DNA from: Combretum micranthum | Taxonomy: Eukaryota; Streptophyta; Magnoliopsida; Myrtales; Combretaceae | Length of the DNA: 64,000 bases | Assembly: GCA_024138025.1 (NCBI GenBank) | Contig: JAMXBD010002477.1 | Span: forward strand, 62,001 to 126,000 | Reading direction: 5' to 3' | Part shown: in pieces, positions 10,707-20,940 of the stretch | Layout of the letters: every line of letters starts with the position of its first letter | Position numbering within the stretch: position 1 is the stretch's first letter | Translations under genes and position numbers: made by a program | Notes under the pieces: model-generated | Databases searched by the model: none | Seen by the model: the letters and a program-made list of their open reading frames with translations, nothing else | What the model was told of the DNA's origin: nothing

Positions 10707-11809
10707 TAGGTACTTGCGCCTTCCTTTTTACTAATTTGGCATCCGTATTATTAGTTGGTAGCACATTATTCTTCAAGTAATCGATGTACGGACGACGCCA
10801 ATCTCCAGCACTTGCGACAAAATTACATTCTTTTGCATCTGGTAACTCAGAGCACTTGGGACAATGTGTTTGCACCTGAGATGCATCCTTAGCCATTGTG
10901 GGCCAGTAATACCCTGCACGTTGAATGCGACGATACAAGGGAGGTCCTTCTTCCCCACACCAGATCTTATGATACTTGTCCAATTTTAGGCGAGCCTGTT
11001 TCGCACAGATGCATCGCGATAGAACGCCCTCAGGTCCTTTGAAGTATAAGGCGCCATTGATGTGAACAAAATTCTTCAAGGTAACTATGGAGGCCGCATT
11101 GGGTTGCGCCAATTGGGCCTTGATACCAACGCGCCAGTCATCTCCTGTTTCCTCATCTTCTTCTAACAATTGCAAGGCTGTGCAAGGAATGGTTTTCTTG
11201 ATAACTTTAACATCTAGGCTTTCATCTGAAGCATGCATCGGAATTTTGGATGCTAGTGTTGCCAATGCATCTGCATAACGATTTGTAGATCGCTTGGTAT
11301 GTTCATACCTTACGACTCCAAACTTCCCAATTAGAGCTTGCACTGCAGCCCTATAAGGCGCAAGTGCTGGCTCCTTGAGGGCATATTCACCATTAGTTTG
11401 CTTAATGATCAAATTTGAATCACCACGAATACACAGATGGTTTGCTCCAGCTTCCAAAGCAAAGACGATCCCAAGTAACAATGCCTCGTATTCAGCTTCA
11501 TTATTAGTGCAATGAAAGTCAAGTTTAAATGCCAAAGGTATTTCTTGGCCATTGGGTGATGTCAATACAACTCCTGCTCCCCAACCTTGACTTCCCGATG
11601 AACCATCAAACTGGAGTGACCATTCTCCTTCTGTTTCAATCATGAGTGAGTCCTCATGGAATTCCGCTGGTATACTTTCTGTGATCACATCTTCACTTTC
11701 ATTCGGAAAATGAGCTAGGAGATCAGCTAAGGCTTGTGACTTGATAGCTTTAGGAGCTGTATTGTAATATCAAACTCTCCAAGAAGCAACAACCACTCGC
11801 TACACGCCC
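10699..11809 (-). pseudogene. Tat second RNase H (aRNH) and first zinc-binding module
   Basis: The stretch begins in the tail of the classical RNase H (WLLLLGEFDI, about 11795-11765), cut from its front half by the copia insertion. It continues to the extra RNase H: WSLQFDGSSGSQGWGAGVVL (first catalytic Asp), then NNEAEYEALLLGI (catalytic Glu), CIRGDSNLII (Asp) and ANRYADALA-like NRYADALATLASK (last Asp). This archaeal-like RNase H is diagnostic for Tat elements. A first zinc-finger-like module follows (HKIWCGEEG ... QTHCPKCSE, about 10970-10850), ahead of the one in integrase. A frameshift near 10705 separates it from the next frame. Confidence 0.9.
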
Positions 11810-12359
11810 AATTATGCCCTAAGCCAAATAGTTTTATGTTCCCTAATTAGATTAGGGATTCTTATGTTCGTTAATTATCTTATAATTTATTTAATAAATT
11901 ATAATATAATTATTTATCCCTAATTAGATTAAGGGGTTAAAAATGTCATTATTGAATGACATTATAAATAGAACATAAGGGTTTGTCTTTAGGGTTAGAC
12001 AACACATGCTGTCACATTAGACTGCAGTGAAACACTGTAAACCCTAAAGCAAATAACACGAGAGTCGTGATTAGAAAGTTTAATCCCGTTCGAATCTAGA
12101 AGGTGTTCTAGATTGTGCTAGCACACAGAGGATCTTTAAGGAGCATTCATTCGTGTGGATACCGTAGAGGGTGTTTGCGTTTGCAACATCTCAGATCCGA
12201 ATTTCCAGATTTGAAAAAGTACCAAAAAGGTATGGATATGAAATCTTTATCCTGTTCTGATCTAATCGATACACATGGATACTGGGTTAGGGTTTTCTTT
12301 TGATTCCGCTGCAAAAAGATTTGATCTTTATAAAAATTTTAAACCCTTGGAACCCAACA
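11810..12359 (+). repeat. 5' LTR of the nested copia element
   Basis: Lined up with 18330-18875 it shows two substitutions (at 11822 and 12238), one single-base indel and one 3-bp indel. It ends CCCAACA, directly before the PBS. The expected TGTTGGT start is replaced by Tat sequence, so a small deletion removed the LTR tip. A TATA box (TATAAATA) lies at 11963-11970. Confidence 0.93.
11963..11970 (+). promoter_or_regulatory. TATA box of the copia 5' LTR
   Basis: TATAAATA about 160 bp into the LTR, the same in both LTRs. This position fits the promoter that starts genomic RNA in copia elements. Confidence 0.6.
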
Positions 12360-12360
12360 G

Positions 12361-12372
12361 TGGTATCAGAGC
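12361..12372 (+). promoter_or_regulatory. Primer binding site (initiator tRNA-Met)
   Basis: TGGTATCAGAGC, one base after the 5' LTR, is the classical copia PBS complementary to the 3' end of initiator methionine tRNA. Confidence 0.95.
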
Positions 12373-13922
12373 CGCTTGTGTTTTTATTAGATTGAAATTA
12401 GTTTATGATTTGCATGTGATGCTATGAAAGTTGAATTTTTGAGATTCAATTTTGTACATGTTAATTGTGAAATTAATTTGAGTTTGCAAAAATCTAAATC
12501 AATACAAATATGGATTTGTAATTATTTTATAGTACCTTGCTTTAATGGATTGAATAGATCTGGTGTAATTAGTTTACAAAGGATCTTTAGAGTTTTTCTT
12601 AACAGCATGTTGGTTCATGAAAAGCAGATTAGATCTGCATGATCGCGGTTATCAATTACAAGATGTTATTGGACGTTTGATTTATTAAAAAAAAAAAAAA
12701 AAGGAATGAACAGCGTGATAATGTTTCAAGCGGATTAGATCCGTGTTCTCACTTCGAGCGGTTCCTCTTTCGAATTGCTTTCCTCGGATTGGTTAAGCAT
12801 CTAAATTAGACTTCTACGAATGATCCTCAGATTTGGAACGATGAATCGGACGTCTAATATCAGTTATGAACTGCATATTTAATTTTAAAAAAAAATGCGT
12901 ATATTCTTGGAGTGTTTTAATATATATGATATGGTTCAATTGTTGAACAGATCTAGGTTGTTTTAAAACAAATTGTTTAATTGTTGAACAATTTTTTAGT
13001 TTTAAGAAAGGATTTTCATGAAAAATTTTGGAAACAATTTTAAAGGTTTTAAAAAGGAGTTTCAATTGACAACATATGTGAGTGGTTTTGAATTGTTTTA
13101 AGCCATAGGTATAATTTTCATATATGTTGTGTTGAATGCATGGTGCATAGTATGGCCTAAGACCTATGTGATTGGCAGGTTGCTTTCTTTTACATCTTGG
13201 GTTGTAATTTTATAAATACGGCCTGCGTGTCGTTTTGTTTTGTTGTATCTTCTTTATCTTGTAATGAAGACATGAAGATGTTATGAAGATTAACATAGAT
13301 TAAGGGCCATACTATGACACTTTCTCTTTTTCTTTATAAGCATGTTATACCATATATGATGATATATGTGAATGTATGTGATACCATGTTTGCACATTTA
13401 CATGCTTAGTATCCATCTAATATGATAAGGTTTTAACATATAGATAAAATAAACCTTTACAAAATACTAAGTCATAAAATGCCTTCCATGTTTCGACACC
13501 TGTCAAGACTTAGATTGTCCAATTGTAGGTTCTGCCAAAGCAGGGTACAAAAGACCATCCTAGTCAGACAGGAGTGAATAATAGTGTTATTTGCATGTCG
13601 TAATGGTTAGACTTAAATAGGCCATCAAAACGGTTTTGGGCCTATGGCATTAAATGGGATTATTTGGCCGGGACATGTGATGTCAATCCCATAACAAGAG
13701 TTACATGTGATGTAATTGGAAAAGGGTTTCCTACCTAAATAACTAAATTTTGAGCGTCATGCCAAAGCTGACTCAATATTTGGTGAAATATGGATCTTAT
13801 TCTACTAAGAAAATTTGTTTTCCAAATTAATATTGAAGGGTTATTAATTTGATAAAATAGTAGAAGTATGTAAAATGACTTATATAAAGATAATTAACTT
13901 TGCATGCCTCTGTATGTAGATC
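12373..13922 (+). other. Copia leader between PBS and gag
   Basis: About 1.55 kb without a supported protein. An A-run lies at about 12687-12702. The region is AT-rich. Confidence 0.5.
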
Positions 13923-14471
13923 ATGACAACAAACAACATAACCTTGCGATCGATTCTTGAAAAGATAATCTGAATACCACAAATTTCCTTGATTGGTACC
14001 GTAACTTAAGAATTGTTCTTAAGATGAAAGGAAATTAAATGAACCAATCCCTAATGAACTTGTTGCTGATGCTCTAAGAGTTGTAGACTCTTTGAATGTC
14101 ACTTGCATCATGCTTGCCACTATGAATCCTGAGCTTCGGAAGCAAATGGAAGACATGGAGGCATACGATATGATCATACACCTTTAGGAAATGTTCCAAC
14201 AATAGGCAAGGCATGAGAGATTTGTGATCACACAAGTATTGAATTGTGTTGGTTCAAAAGGGATAGGGCAAGAAGAGAAAAGCCAATGGTAGGGGTAAGG
14301 GCAAAGCTGAAAGGTCGGACCAAAGCTAAAGGGCTCAAAACCCAGCCTAAGGTTAAACCACCAAAGGAAGGGGTTTGCTTCTTCTGCAATGAACCAGGTC
14401 ATTGGAAGAGGAATTGCAAACTATCTTTGGAAGATCTGAAAAGGAAAAAGGATAGTGAGACTATTTCTTAA
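13923..14471 (+). pseudogene. Copia gag remnant
   Basis: The ATG at 13923 begins MTTNNITLRSILEK, typical for copia gag, but the frame stops after 16 codons. Related pieces follow in other frames (FLDWYRNLRIVLK about 13990-14030, then a fragment about 14100-14190). A CCHC zinc knuckle CFFCNEPGHWKRNC is intact at about 14379-14420. The gene is about half the usual length and broken several times, so it cannot make capsid protein. Confidence 0.85.
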
Positions 14472-14521
14472 GTATTTATGTTATACATGTCAATTTATCT
14501 ACTTATATATCAAGGGTATTA

Positions 14522-17280
14522 GATACCAGATATAGCTCTCACATTTGTGTAAATGTGTAGGGTCTTAAGCAAAGTAGAATTGGCAAAAGGCGAAGTGGAC
14601 CTACGTGTGGCTAATGGAGCAAAAGTTGTTGTATTAGCTGTAGGAAATTTTGAATTAGCTTTGCCTTCTGGACTTATTTTAAGTAACTGTTACTATGTGC
14701 CTGCTATGAGTAGCAATGTTATTTCAGTTTCATGTTTGGACATTGATGGTTTTAGATTTGTTATTGAGAATAATACAATCTGCATCCATTATGGAGACAT
14801 CTTTTATGATTTAGTCATTTAATGAATGGTCTCCATGTTCTAAACTTTGATGAATCTGATAATAAGTCCATTTATAATATAAATACCAAAAGATTCAAAT
14901 CCGACTTACTTCTGGAATTGTCATTTAGGACACATTAAAAAGAAACACATATCAAAACTTCATCAAGATGAGTTTTTAGATTCATTTGATTTTGAATCAT
15001 ATGAATCATGAGAATCTTTTTAATGGGTAAGATGACAAAAACTCCTTTTACTGGACAAAGTGAGAGAGCTACTGACTTGTTGAGTCTCATACATACAGAT
15101 GTATGCAGACCATTGAGTTCACCTGCTAGAAGAGGTTATTTAATCCAAGATTTTTCTGACTATCTTAGGGATTATGAGATAATCTCACAATTAACTCCTC
15201 CAAGAATACCATAATGGACTGGTGTTTCTAAATGGAGAAATTGAACCTTATTAGATATGGTTCGATCAATGATAAGTCAGACAGATCTTCCAATATTCTT
15301 TTTGGGGTATCCCTAGAAACTGTTGCGTCTATATTGAACGAGGTTCCATCAAAATCGGTTGAAATGACACCATATGAGTTATGGAATGGGAAACGTCCCA
15401 GTTTGTCTTTTTAAAGATATTGGGCTGTGATGCATATGTCAAACGTCAAGTGTCTGACAAGCTCGCACCCAAATCTAATATATGGTTGTTTGTGGGATAT
15501 CCAAAAAAAAAAAAAAAGGATATTACTTCTAAAACCGATTTGAGAACAAAGTGTTTGTTGCTCGTAATGGTTACTTTCTAGAAAGAGAATTTGTCTCTAA
15601 AGAAACCAGTGGGAGTAAAATATAACTCGAAGAAGTTCGAGAACCACAAACTAACATACACCCATGATGGATGTTCAATCAGACTTGCAAGTAGTTGCTG
15701 AGCCTGAACCACTAGCTAAAGGCCGGGTAGGTCTGGTAGGATTTATCATGAGCTTGAGAAATATGGATTTCTCAACACTGACAATTGTGATGTTATACTC
15801 ATAGATCAAGATGAGCCCACATCTTACCAGGAAGCGATGGAGGGCCCTGACTCTGAGAAATGGTTATCAACCATGAAATTAGAAATGCAATCCATGTACG
15901 ATAATCAAGTTTAGACTTTGATTGATCCACCTGATGGTGTTAAGACTATTGGGTGTAGATGGGTTTTTAAGAACAAAACTGACATGGATAGCAAAGTGCA
16001 TACCTACTAAGCACGACTAGTTGCAAAAGGTTTTAAGCAAACTCATAGTATAGACTATGATGAAACCTTTTCACTTGTAGTCATGCTTTAGTTTGTGAGA
16101 ATTCTTCTTGTTATAGCTACGTATTATGACTACGAGATATGGCAAATGGATGTCAAAACAGCCTTCTTGAATGGAAACATCATTGAGGATGTGTACATGA
16201 CACAACCGGAGGGTTTTGATAATCTAGGGAATTCACATAGGGTTTGCAAGCTTCAAAGATCCATTTATGGATTGAAGCAAGCATCTCGGAGTTGGAATCT
16301 TCGTCTTGATGATGCAATCAAACAGTTTGATTTCATCAAGAATGAATATGAATCTTGTGTTTACAAGAAAGTTAGTGGGAGCGCAATAGTTTTCTTAGTG
16401 TTTTATGTAAACGACATATAGTTCATTGGAAACGATATTCCTACATTACAAAATGTCAAGACATGATTAGGAAATTGTTTCTCAATGAAGGACTTAGGTG
16501 AAGCTGCCTATATTCTAGGCATTAAGATCTATTGAGATAGATCTAGAAGGAGCATTAGCCTAAGTTAGAGTGCATACATTGACAAAGTACTAAAAGGATT
16601 TAGTATGGAAAAATCTAAAAGAGGATTTCTCCCAATGTCACATGGAATTAAATTGAGTAAGACTCAATGTCCTGCTTAGAAGGAGGAGCGTGAACACATG
16701 AGTAGGATTCCATATGCTTCTGCTATTGGTTTCATCATGTATGCCATGTTATGCGCTCGACCAGATGTCGTTTATGCATCACTAGTTGGTATCAGTCAGA
16801 TCCATGTGAGAGTCACTGGATAGTAGTCAAAAACAGTCTAAAGTACTTGAGAAGGACTAAGGATGTCGTTTTGATAAATGGGATAGGAAACTGATCTTGT
16901 GGTAAATGGTTACATAAATATCAGTTTCCAGTCCAATTTTGATGATTTCTGATCGCAAACAGGTTATGTATTTTGTTTAAATGGAGATACTATAAGCTGG
17001 AAGAGTTCCAAACAGTACACTGTTGTGGATTCTACCATAGAGGCAGAGTATATAGCAGCATCGGATGCAGCTAAGAAACCAAGATCACATCAGTGATCCA
17101 AAAAGATACTCAGATGTTATCATCTCATTCGAGTGATCATCGATAGAAGAGATGTTAAGATATGCAAAGTACATACAGATGACTATGTAGCAGATCCATT
17201 GACTAAGCCATTTCCACAGTCAAAGTATGATGGTCATACTAGAGCATTAGGTGTTAGACCTGTATCTAACCAAGCCTAGT
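14522..17280 (+). pseudogene. Copia pol remnant (protease, integrase, RT, RNase H)
   Basis: Domains keep the copia order but are wrecked. The protease active site reads D-T-R at 14522-14530 instead of D-[ST]-G, with a stop shortly after. Integrase retains part of the zinc-binding region (about 14910-14970) and the first acidic motif (LIHTDVC, about 15086-15106), but the central DDE core is deleted between about 15135 and 15145. RT keeps MDVKTAFLNG (about 16147) and SIYGLKQASR (about 16261), but its catalytic motif is YVND at 16404-16415, followed by a stop. The RNase H end has TIEAEYIAASDAAK (about 17035-17075). Many other stops are present. None of these enzymes can be functional. Confidence 0.9.
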
Positions 17281-18322
17281 GCAAGTGGGAGATTGCTAGT
17301 GATGTGCCCTAAGCATATGGATTCTATGTCATTTGAATGTTTATTATCATTATAGTATATTTGTCATTTTCTTTATCAAAGTTGTTATTGGCTTTTTGTT
17401 TTGATAAAGTATTATTCCTTGAATAAATTGGTTATTCCTTATGTCATTAAAGTATGTCACTTTAATAGTAAAACCATAAGGTGAGAAATAACTTTATTCT
17501 AAATTATCCCTAGTCGTTCATTATATGAAATAATAATGAATTAAGACTAGTATGTTGGCTGGATGATGATCATGTTTTACTGATTATGGATATGAGATGT
17601 CAATTCAGCACATGAATACATGTAAGAGTACATTGTATTGGATTGACCAAATATGAGAATACTATATGGATCAATGCGATAAGTATTTCTCATTTGCAGT
17701 GTTATTTTAGTCCTTAGACCTGAAATCATCATAGATTCCAACATGAGAAATATTGTGTTTTGACTCAATCAAACATTATCTTTAACCGGATAATTATAAA
17801 GGTTGGGATTCGGCATAATATGAATCATGTAGAGGAAGTTGAGTGATTAAGATGGGATTTGTTCCTCTCATTAATTTGAGAGAGATATCTTTTGGGCCTC
17901 TTGATGGGTAAGACTGAGAAATGCATGGCCATGCTCGAATGAATTGATAAGGAGTTATCAATATCATTTGTTTAAGTCAGTCATACTCTGGAATCAAGAA
18001 ATATGTGATTAAACGATATAAGTGTGTATTGATCCACACCTTATGTTTAATTATAAGATATCGTGTAACAAAAGGATTAAATAACTGACTGTTAATAGGT
18101 AGAGTCGGATCACCGATCTTCACTTAATTTGGGTAGACATAATGTCTTGCTAGAGACCAATTATGTCTTGTAGATCTAAAGTGTGTTTTAGATCTACTGC
18201 CAACATTAAGTGAACCTACAGGGTCACACACAAGAATGAACTAAAAGGATCGTGGACTGAATTTAAATAAGTCCAACGGGAATAATAAACAATTATAATT
18301 TGGCCTAATGCAAGTGGGAGAT
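17276..18322 (+). other. Copia 3' untranslated region with a second PPT-like junction
   Basis: About 1 kb between pol and the 3' LTR without coding content. It begins with GTGCAAGTGGGAGATTG (about 17280-17296) followed by CTAGTGATGTGCCCTAAG, which closely resembles the true junction at 18309-18345 (ATGCAAGTGGGAGATTG, then TTGGTAATTATGCCCTAG). So the element contains a decoy PPT plus an LTR-like start 1.03 kb before the real one. Confidence 0.7.
18311..18322 (+). promoter_or_regulatory. Polypurine tract of the copia element
   Basis: CAAGTGGGAGAT sits directly before the 3' LTR start TGTTGG, the usual form and place of a copia PPT. Confidence 0.85.
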
Positions 18323-18875
18323 TGTTGGTAATTATGCCCTAGGCCAAATAGTTTTATGTTCCCTAATTAGATTAGGGATTCTTATGTTCGTTAATTATCT
18401 TATAATTTATTTAATAAATTATAATATAATTATTTATCCCTAATTAGATTAAGGGGTAAAAATGTCATTATTGAATGACATTATAAATAGAACATAAGGG
18501 TTTGTCTTTAGGGTTAGACAACACATGCTGTCACATTAGACTGCAGTGAAACACTGTAAACCCTAAAGCAAATAACACGAGAGTCGTGATTAGAAAGTTT
18601 AATCCCGTTCGAATCTAGAAGGTGTTCTAGATTGTGCTAGCACACAGAGGATCTTTAAGGAGCATTCATTCGTGTGGATACCGTAGAGGGTGTTTGCGTT
18701 TGCAACATCTCAGATCCGAATTTCCAGATTTGAAAAAGTACCAAAAAGGTATGGATCTGAAATCTTTATCTTCTGATCTAATCGATACACATGGATACTG
18801 GGTTAGGGTTTTCTTTTGATTCCGCTGCAAAAAGATTTGATCTTTATAAAAATTTTAAACCCTTGGAACCCAACA
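18323..18875 (+). repeat. 3' LTR of the nested copia element
   Basis: A 553-bp LTR starting TGTTGG and ending CCAACA (6-bp inverted ends). It is followed by ATGAC, one half of the expected 5-bp target duplication; the other half is lost at the left edge. Nearly identical to 11810-12359. An open frame near 18634-18819 is LTR sequence, not a gene. Confidence 0.95.
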
Positions 18876-20047
18876 ATGACAATAAGTACTTGATAGGATC
18901 TGATCGGGTAACGAGGTTGACCTTGTGCGCTAGAAAGTAGTGACGCAACTTTTGGGTGGCAAACACCAGCGCAAGACAATGCTTTTTGCAAGCAGGGTAT
19001 TTGACCTTGCTTCCTTGAAGCGAACGACTCAAATAGTAGACCGGCCGTTCTTGGCCATTTATTTCTTGTGCAAGTAAGGCTCCGATGGATCTGCTAGTAT
19101 AAGTAAGATACAATATTATCGGTACTCCCTTCACAGGCATAGTCATGGTGTGAGAAGAAGTGAGAATTCCCTTAATTCTTTGAATTGCATCCTCATGGAC
19201 TTGGTCCCATTCAAATGTGACTCCTTTTTCATGAGTTGATGTAAGGAATATGAAATCTCTGCAAGTGCAGGTATGAATCTAATATAAGAGACCTTTCCCA
19301 TGAAAGTTTTCAATTCTTTCAAAGTAGCAGGTGAAGGCATAGACAATATAGCTTGTATCTTTGGGATCAACATCAATCCCTTCCTATGGACTACAAATCC
19401 AAGAAATTTTCCAAGCAACTCCAAAAACACATTTCAAAGGATTCATGCGAAGCTTATACAATCGACATCGTTCAAAAACCTTTCGAAGATGGACCAAATG
19501 GTCAGATGCATGTTTTGATTTCACAACTATGTCATCCACGTAGTCCTCCATGAAATCATGCATCATATCATGAAATATAGCTGTCATCGCTCTTTGATAA
19601 GTAGCGCCAGCATTCTTGAGTCCAAAGGGCATGATATAATAGAAATTCCCAACAGGAGTTCGGAAGGCAGTACGCTCGGCATCTCCAATTGCCATTTTAA
19701 TTTGATTATATCCACTGAAACCATCCATGAATGAAAATAATTCATGACCTGCAGTGACATCCACCAAGGTGTCTATATTTGGCAAAGGGAAATCATCTTT
19801 AGGACAAGCCTTGTTCAAATCTCGAAAATCACGCAAACCCTTATTTGACCATTCTTTTTTCTAACAGGTACGATATTCGCGAGCCAAGTAGGGTGTTCGA
19901 TTGGTCTGATAAAGCCTGCACGAAGCAACTTCTCAATTTCGTGCTTAATTTGAACTTCCACCTCAGGACGAAAACTCGTTGTCCTTGCTTAATAGGAGTC
20001 GTGCCTGGGGTAATATTTAGTGTGTGCACTACAAGGCTAGGGTCCAA
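18876..20047 (-). pseudogene. Tat reverse transcriptase and front half of RNase H
   Basis: Reading right to left: an N-terminal part with LNITPGTTPIKQGQR (about 20025), then FRDLNKACPKDDFPLPNID (about 19828-19772), FMDGFSGYNQIKM (about 19730-19692), MPFGLKNAGATYQ (about 19635) and the catalytic YVDD in DYVDDIVVKS (about 19550-19521). A frameshift follows before GKFLGFVVHRKG (about 19408). The connection leads to RNase H: SIGALLAQE, PVYYLSRSLQG, KHCLALVFATQKLRHYF, ending at KYLLS where the copia element entered. The first RNase H acidic position appears changed (YLTYTSR). At least two frameshifts occur between 19840 and 19400. Confidence 0.92.
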
Positions 20048-20306
20048 CCTGGCATCTCATCATATGCCCAAGCGAACACGTCTCTATATTCTCTTAACAA
20101 ATCAATAAGAGGACTCTTAACTTCATGTAACAAACCCTTGCTGACAAAAATTGGCCGCGGCGACTCTCCTGGTGCGCTAGATCCAATTCCTCAATTTCTT
20201 CATTTTGTGGCTTTATTTGATCTTGCATTTGTTGAGGAGCGGGCTGAATTTCTTGAATTGGTACAGGGTCTGAGGAAGAACAAACTTCCTTAGACCCCGG
20301 AAACCG

Positions 20307-20940
20307 TCATAAGAGATATACTCTCCGCCCATCTTCTCTGACGTAACTTTCAACAGCATCAACCTGCTTGTTCTTCTTTTTACCGCCTCGACAACCACAT
20401 CTTTTTTTCTTTTGTTGGCCCTCTTGAACTTTTTCCCAAGTGGGTAATGGCACACCTGAAGCTCTAGCAATAGCTGTCTCACCTTCATTGGCATACTCAT
20501 TGAAGAAGGTAGACTCAATGAAATATGTCTCATCATGTTCAAAAGGATTCTTCGTAGCAGGAATAAATATATCCTTCCCTTTCCAATGTCCTTTGATACA
20601 CTGATGCATAGTCGACGATACTAAATTGTGATCATGCAGCCACTTTCTACCTATCAAGGGATGATAGGAGATAGGCGCATCAATCACATGAAAAGTAACA
20701 ATACCACAACTAGGCCCAATCTTAAGATCAACATTAACTCTTCCGATCGTCTTCGTTATAGTATGACTAAAGCCATTAACTGAAATGGGTTGCTTCACCA
20801 AACGATGATAGTCGATACCAGTAGCTTCCAATGTAGTCTTAGGCATGATGTTGAGAGAATAACCAGCGTCAATGAATGTCCTCTTAACTGGGTAGCCATT
20901 AAGTATGCCTCCACATATAATGGTCGATTGTGATTTGGAC
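20307..20940 (-). pseudogene. Tat aspartic protease
   Basis: A retropepsin-like region between gag and RT. The active-site stretch reads FIDAGYSLNIMPK (about 20868-20838), with D-A-G where D-[ST]-G is usual. Family-typical HPLIGRKWLHDHN follows (about 20665-20630). A frameshift near 20905 separates it from the upstream frame, which contains SPNHNRPLYV. The stretch after it (to about 20110) links protease to RT and is rich in charged and proline residues in broken frames. Confidence 0.75.

Larger units (their letters stand above)
11810..18875 (+). mobile_element. Nested Ty1/copia element, young LTRs, degenerate interior
   Basis: The layout is 5' LTR 11810-12359, PBS 12361-12372, leader, gag remnant, pol remnant (protease, integrase, RT, RNase H in copia order), PPT 18311-18322 and 3' LTR 18323-18875. 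It interrupts the RNase H codons of the Tat element: KYLLS reads up to its right edge and WLLLLGEFDI resumes at its left edge. The first bases of the 5' LTR (TGTTGGT) and the left target duplication are missing. LTR start and PPT style (AGTGGGAGAT/TGTTGG, TATGCCCTA) recall Angela/BARE-type copia elements, but I do not assign a lineage. Confidence 0.93.

Noticed and set aside
12115..12303. Open frames at 12115-12303 and 18634-18819 encoding nearly the same peptide
   Set aside because: They are the same place in the two LTRs of the nested copia element, so they are duplicated LTR sequence, not genes.
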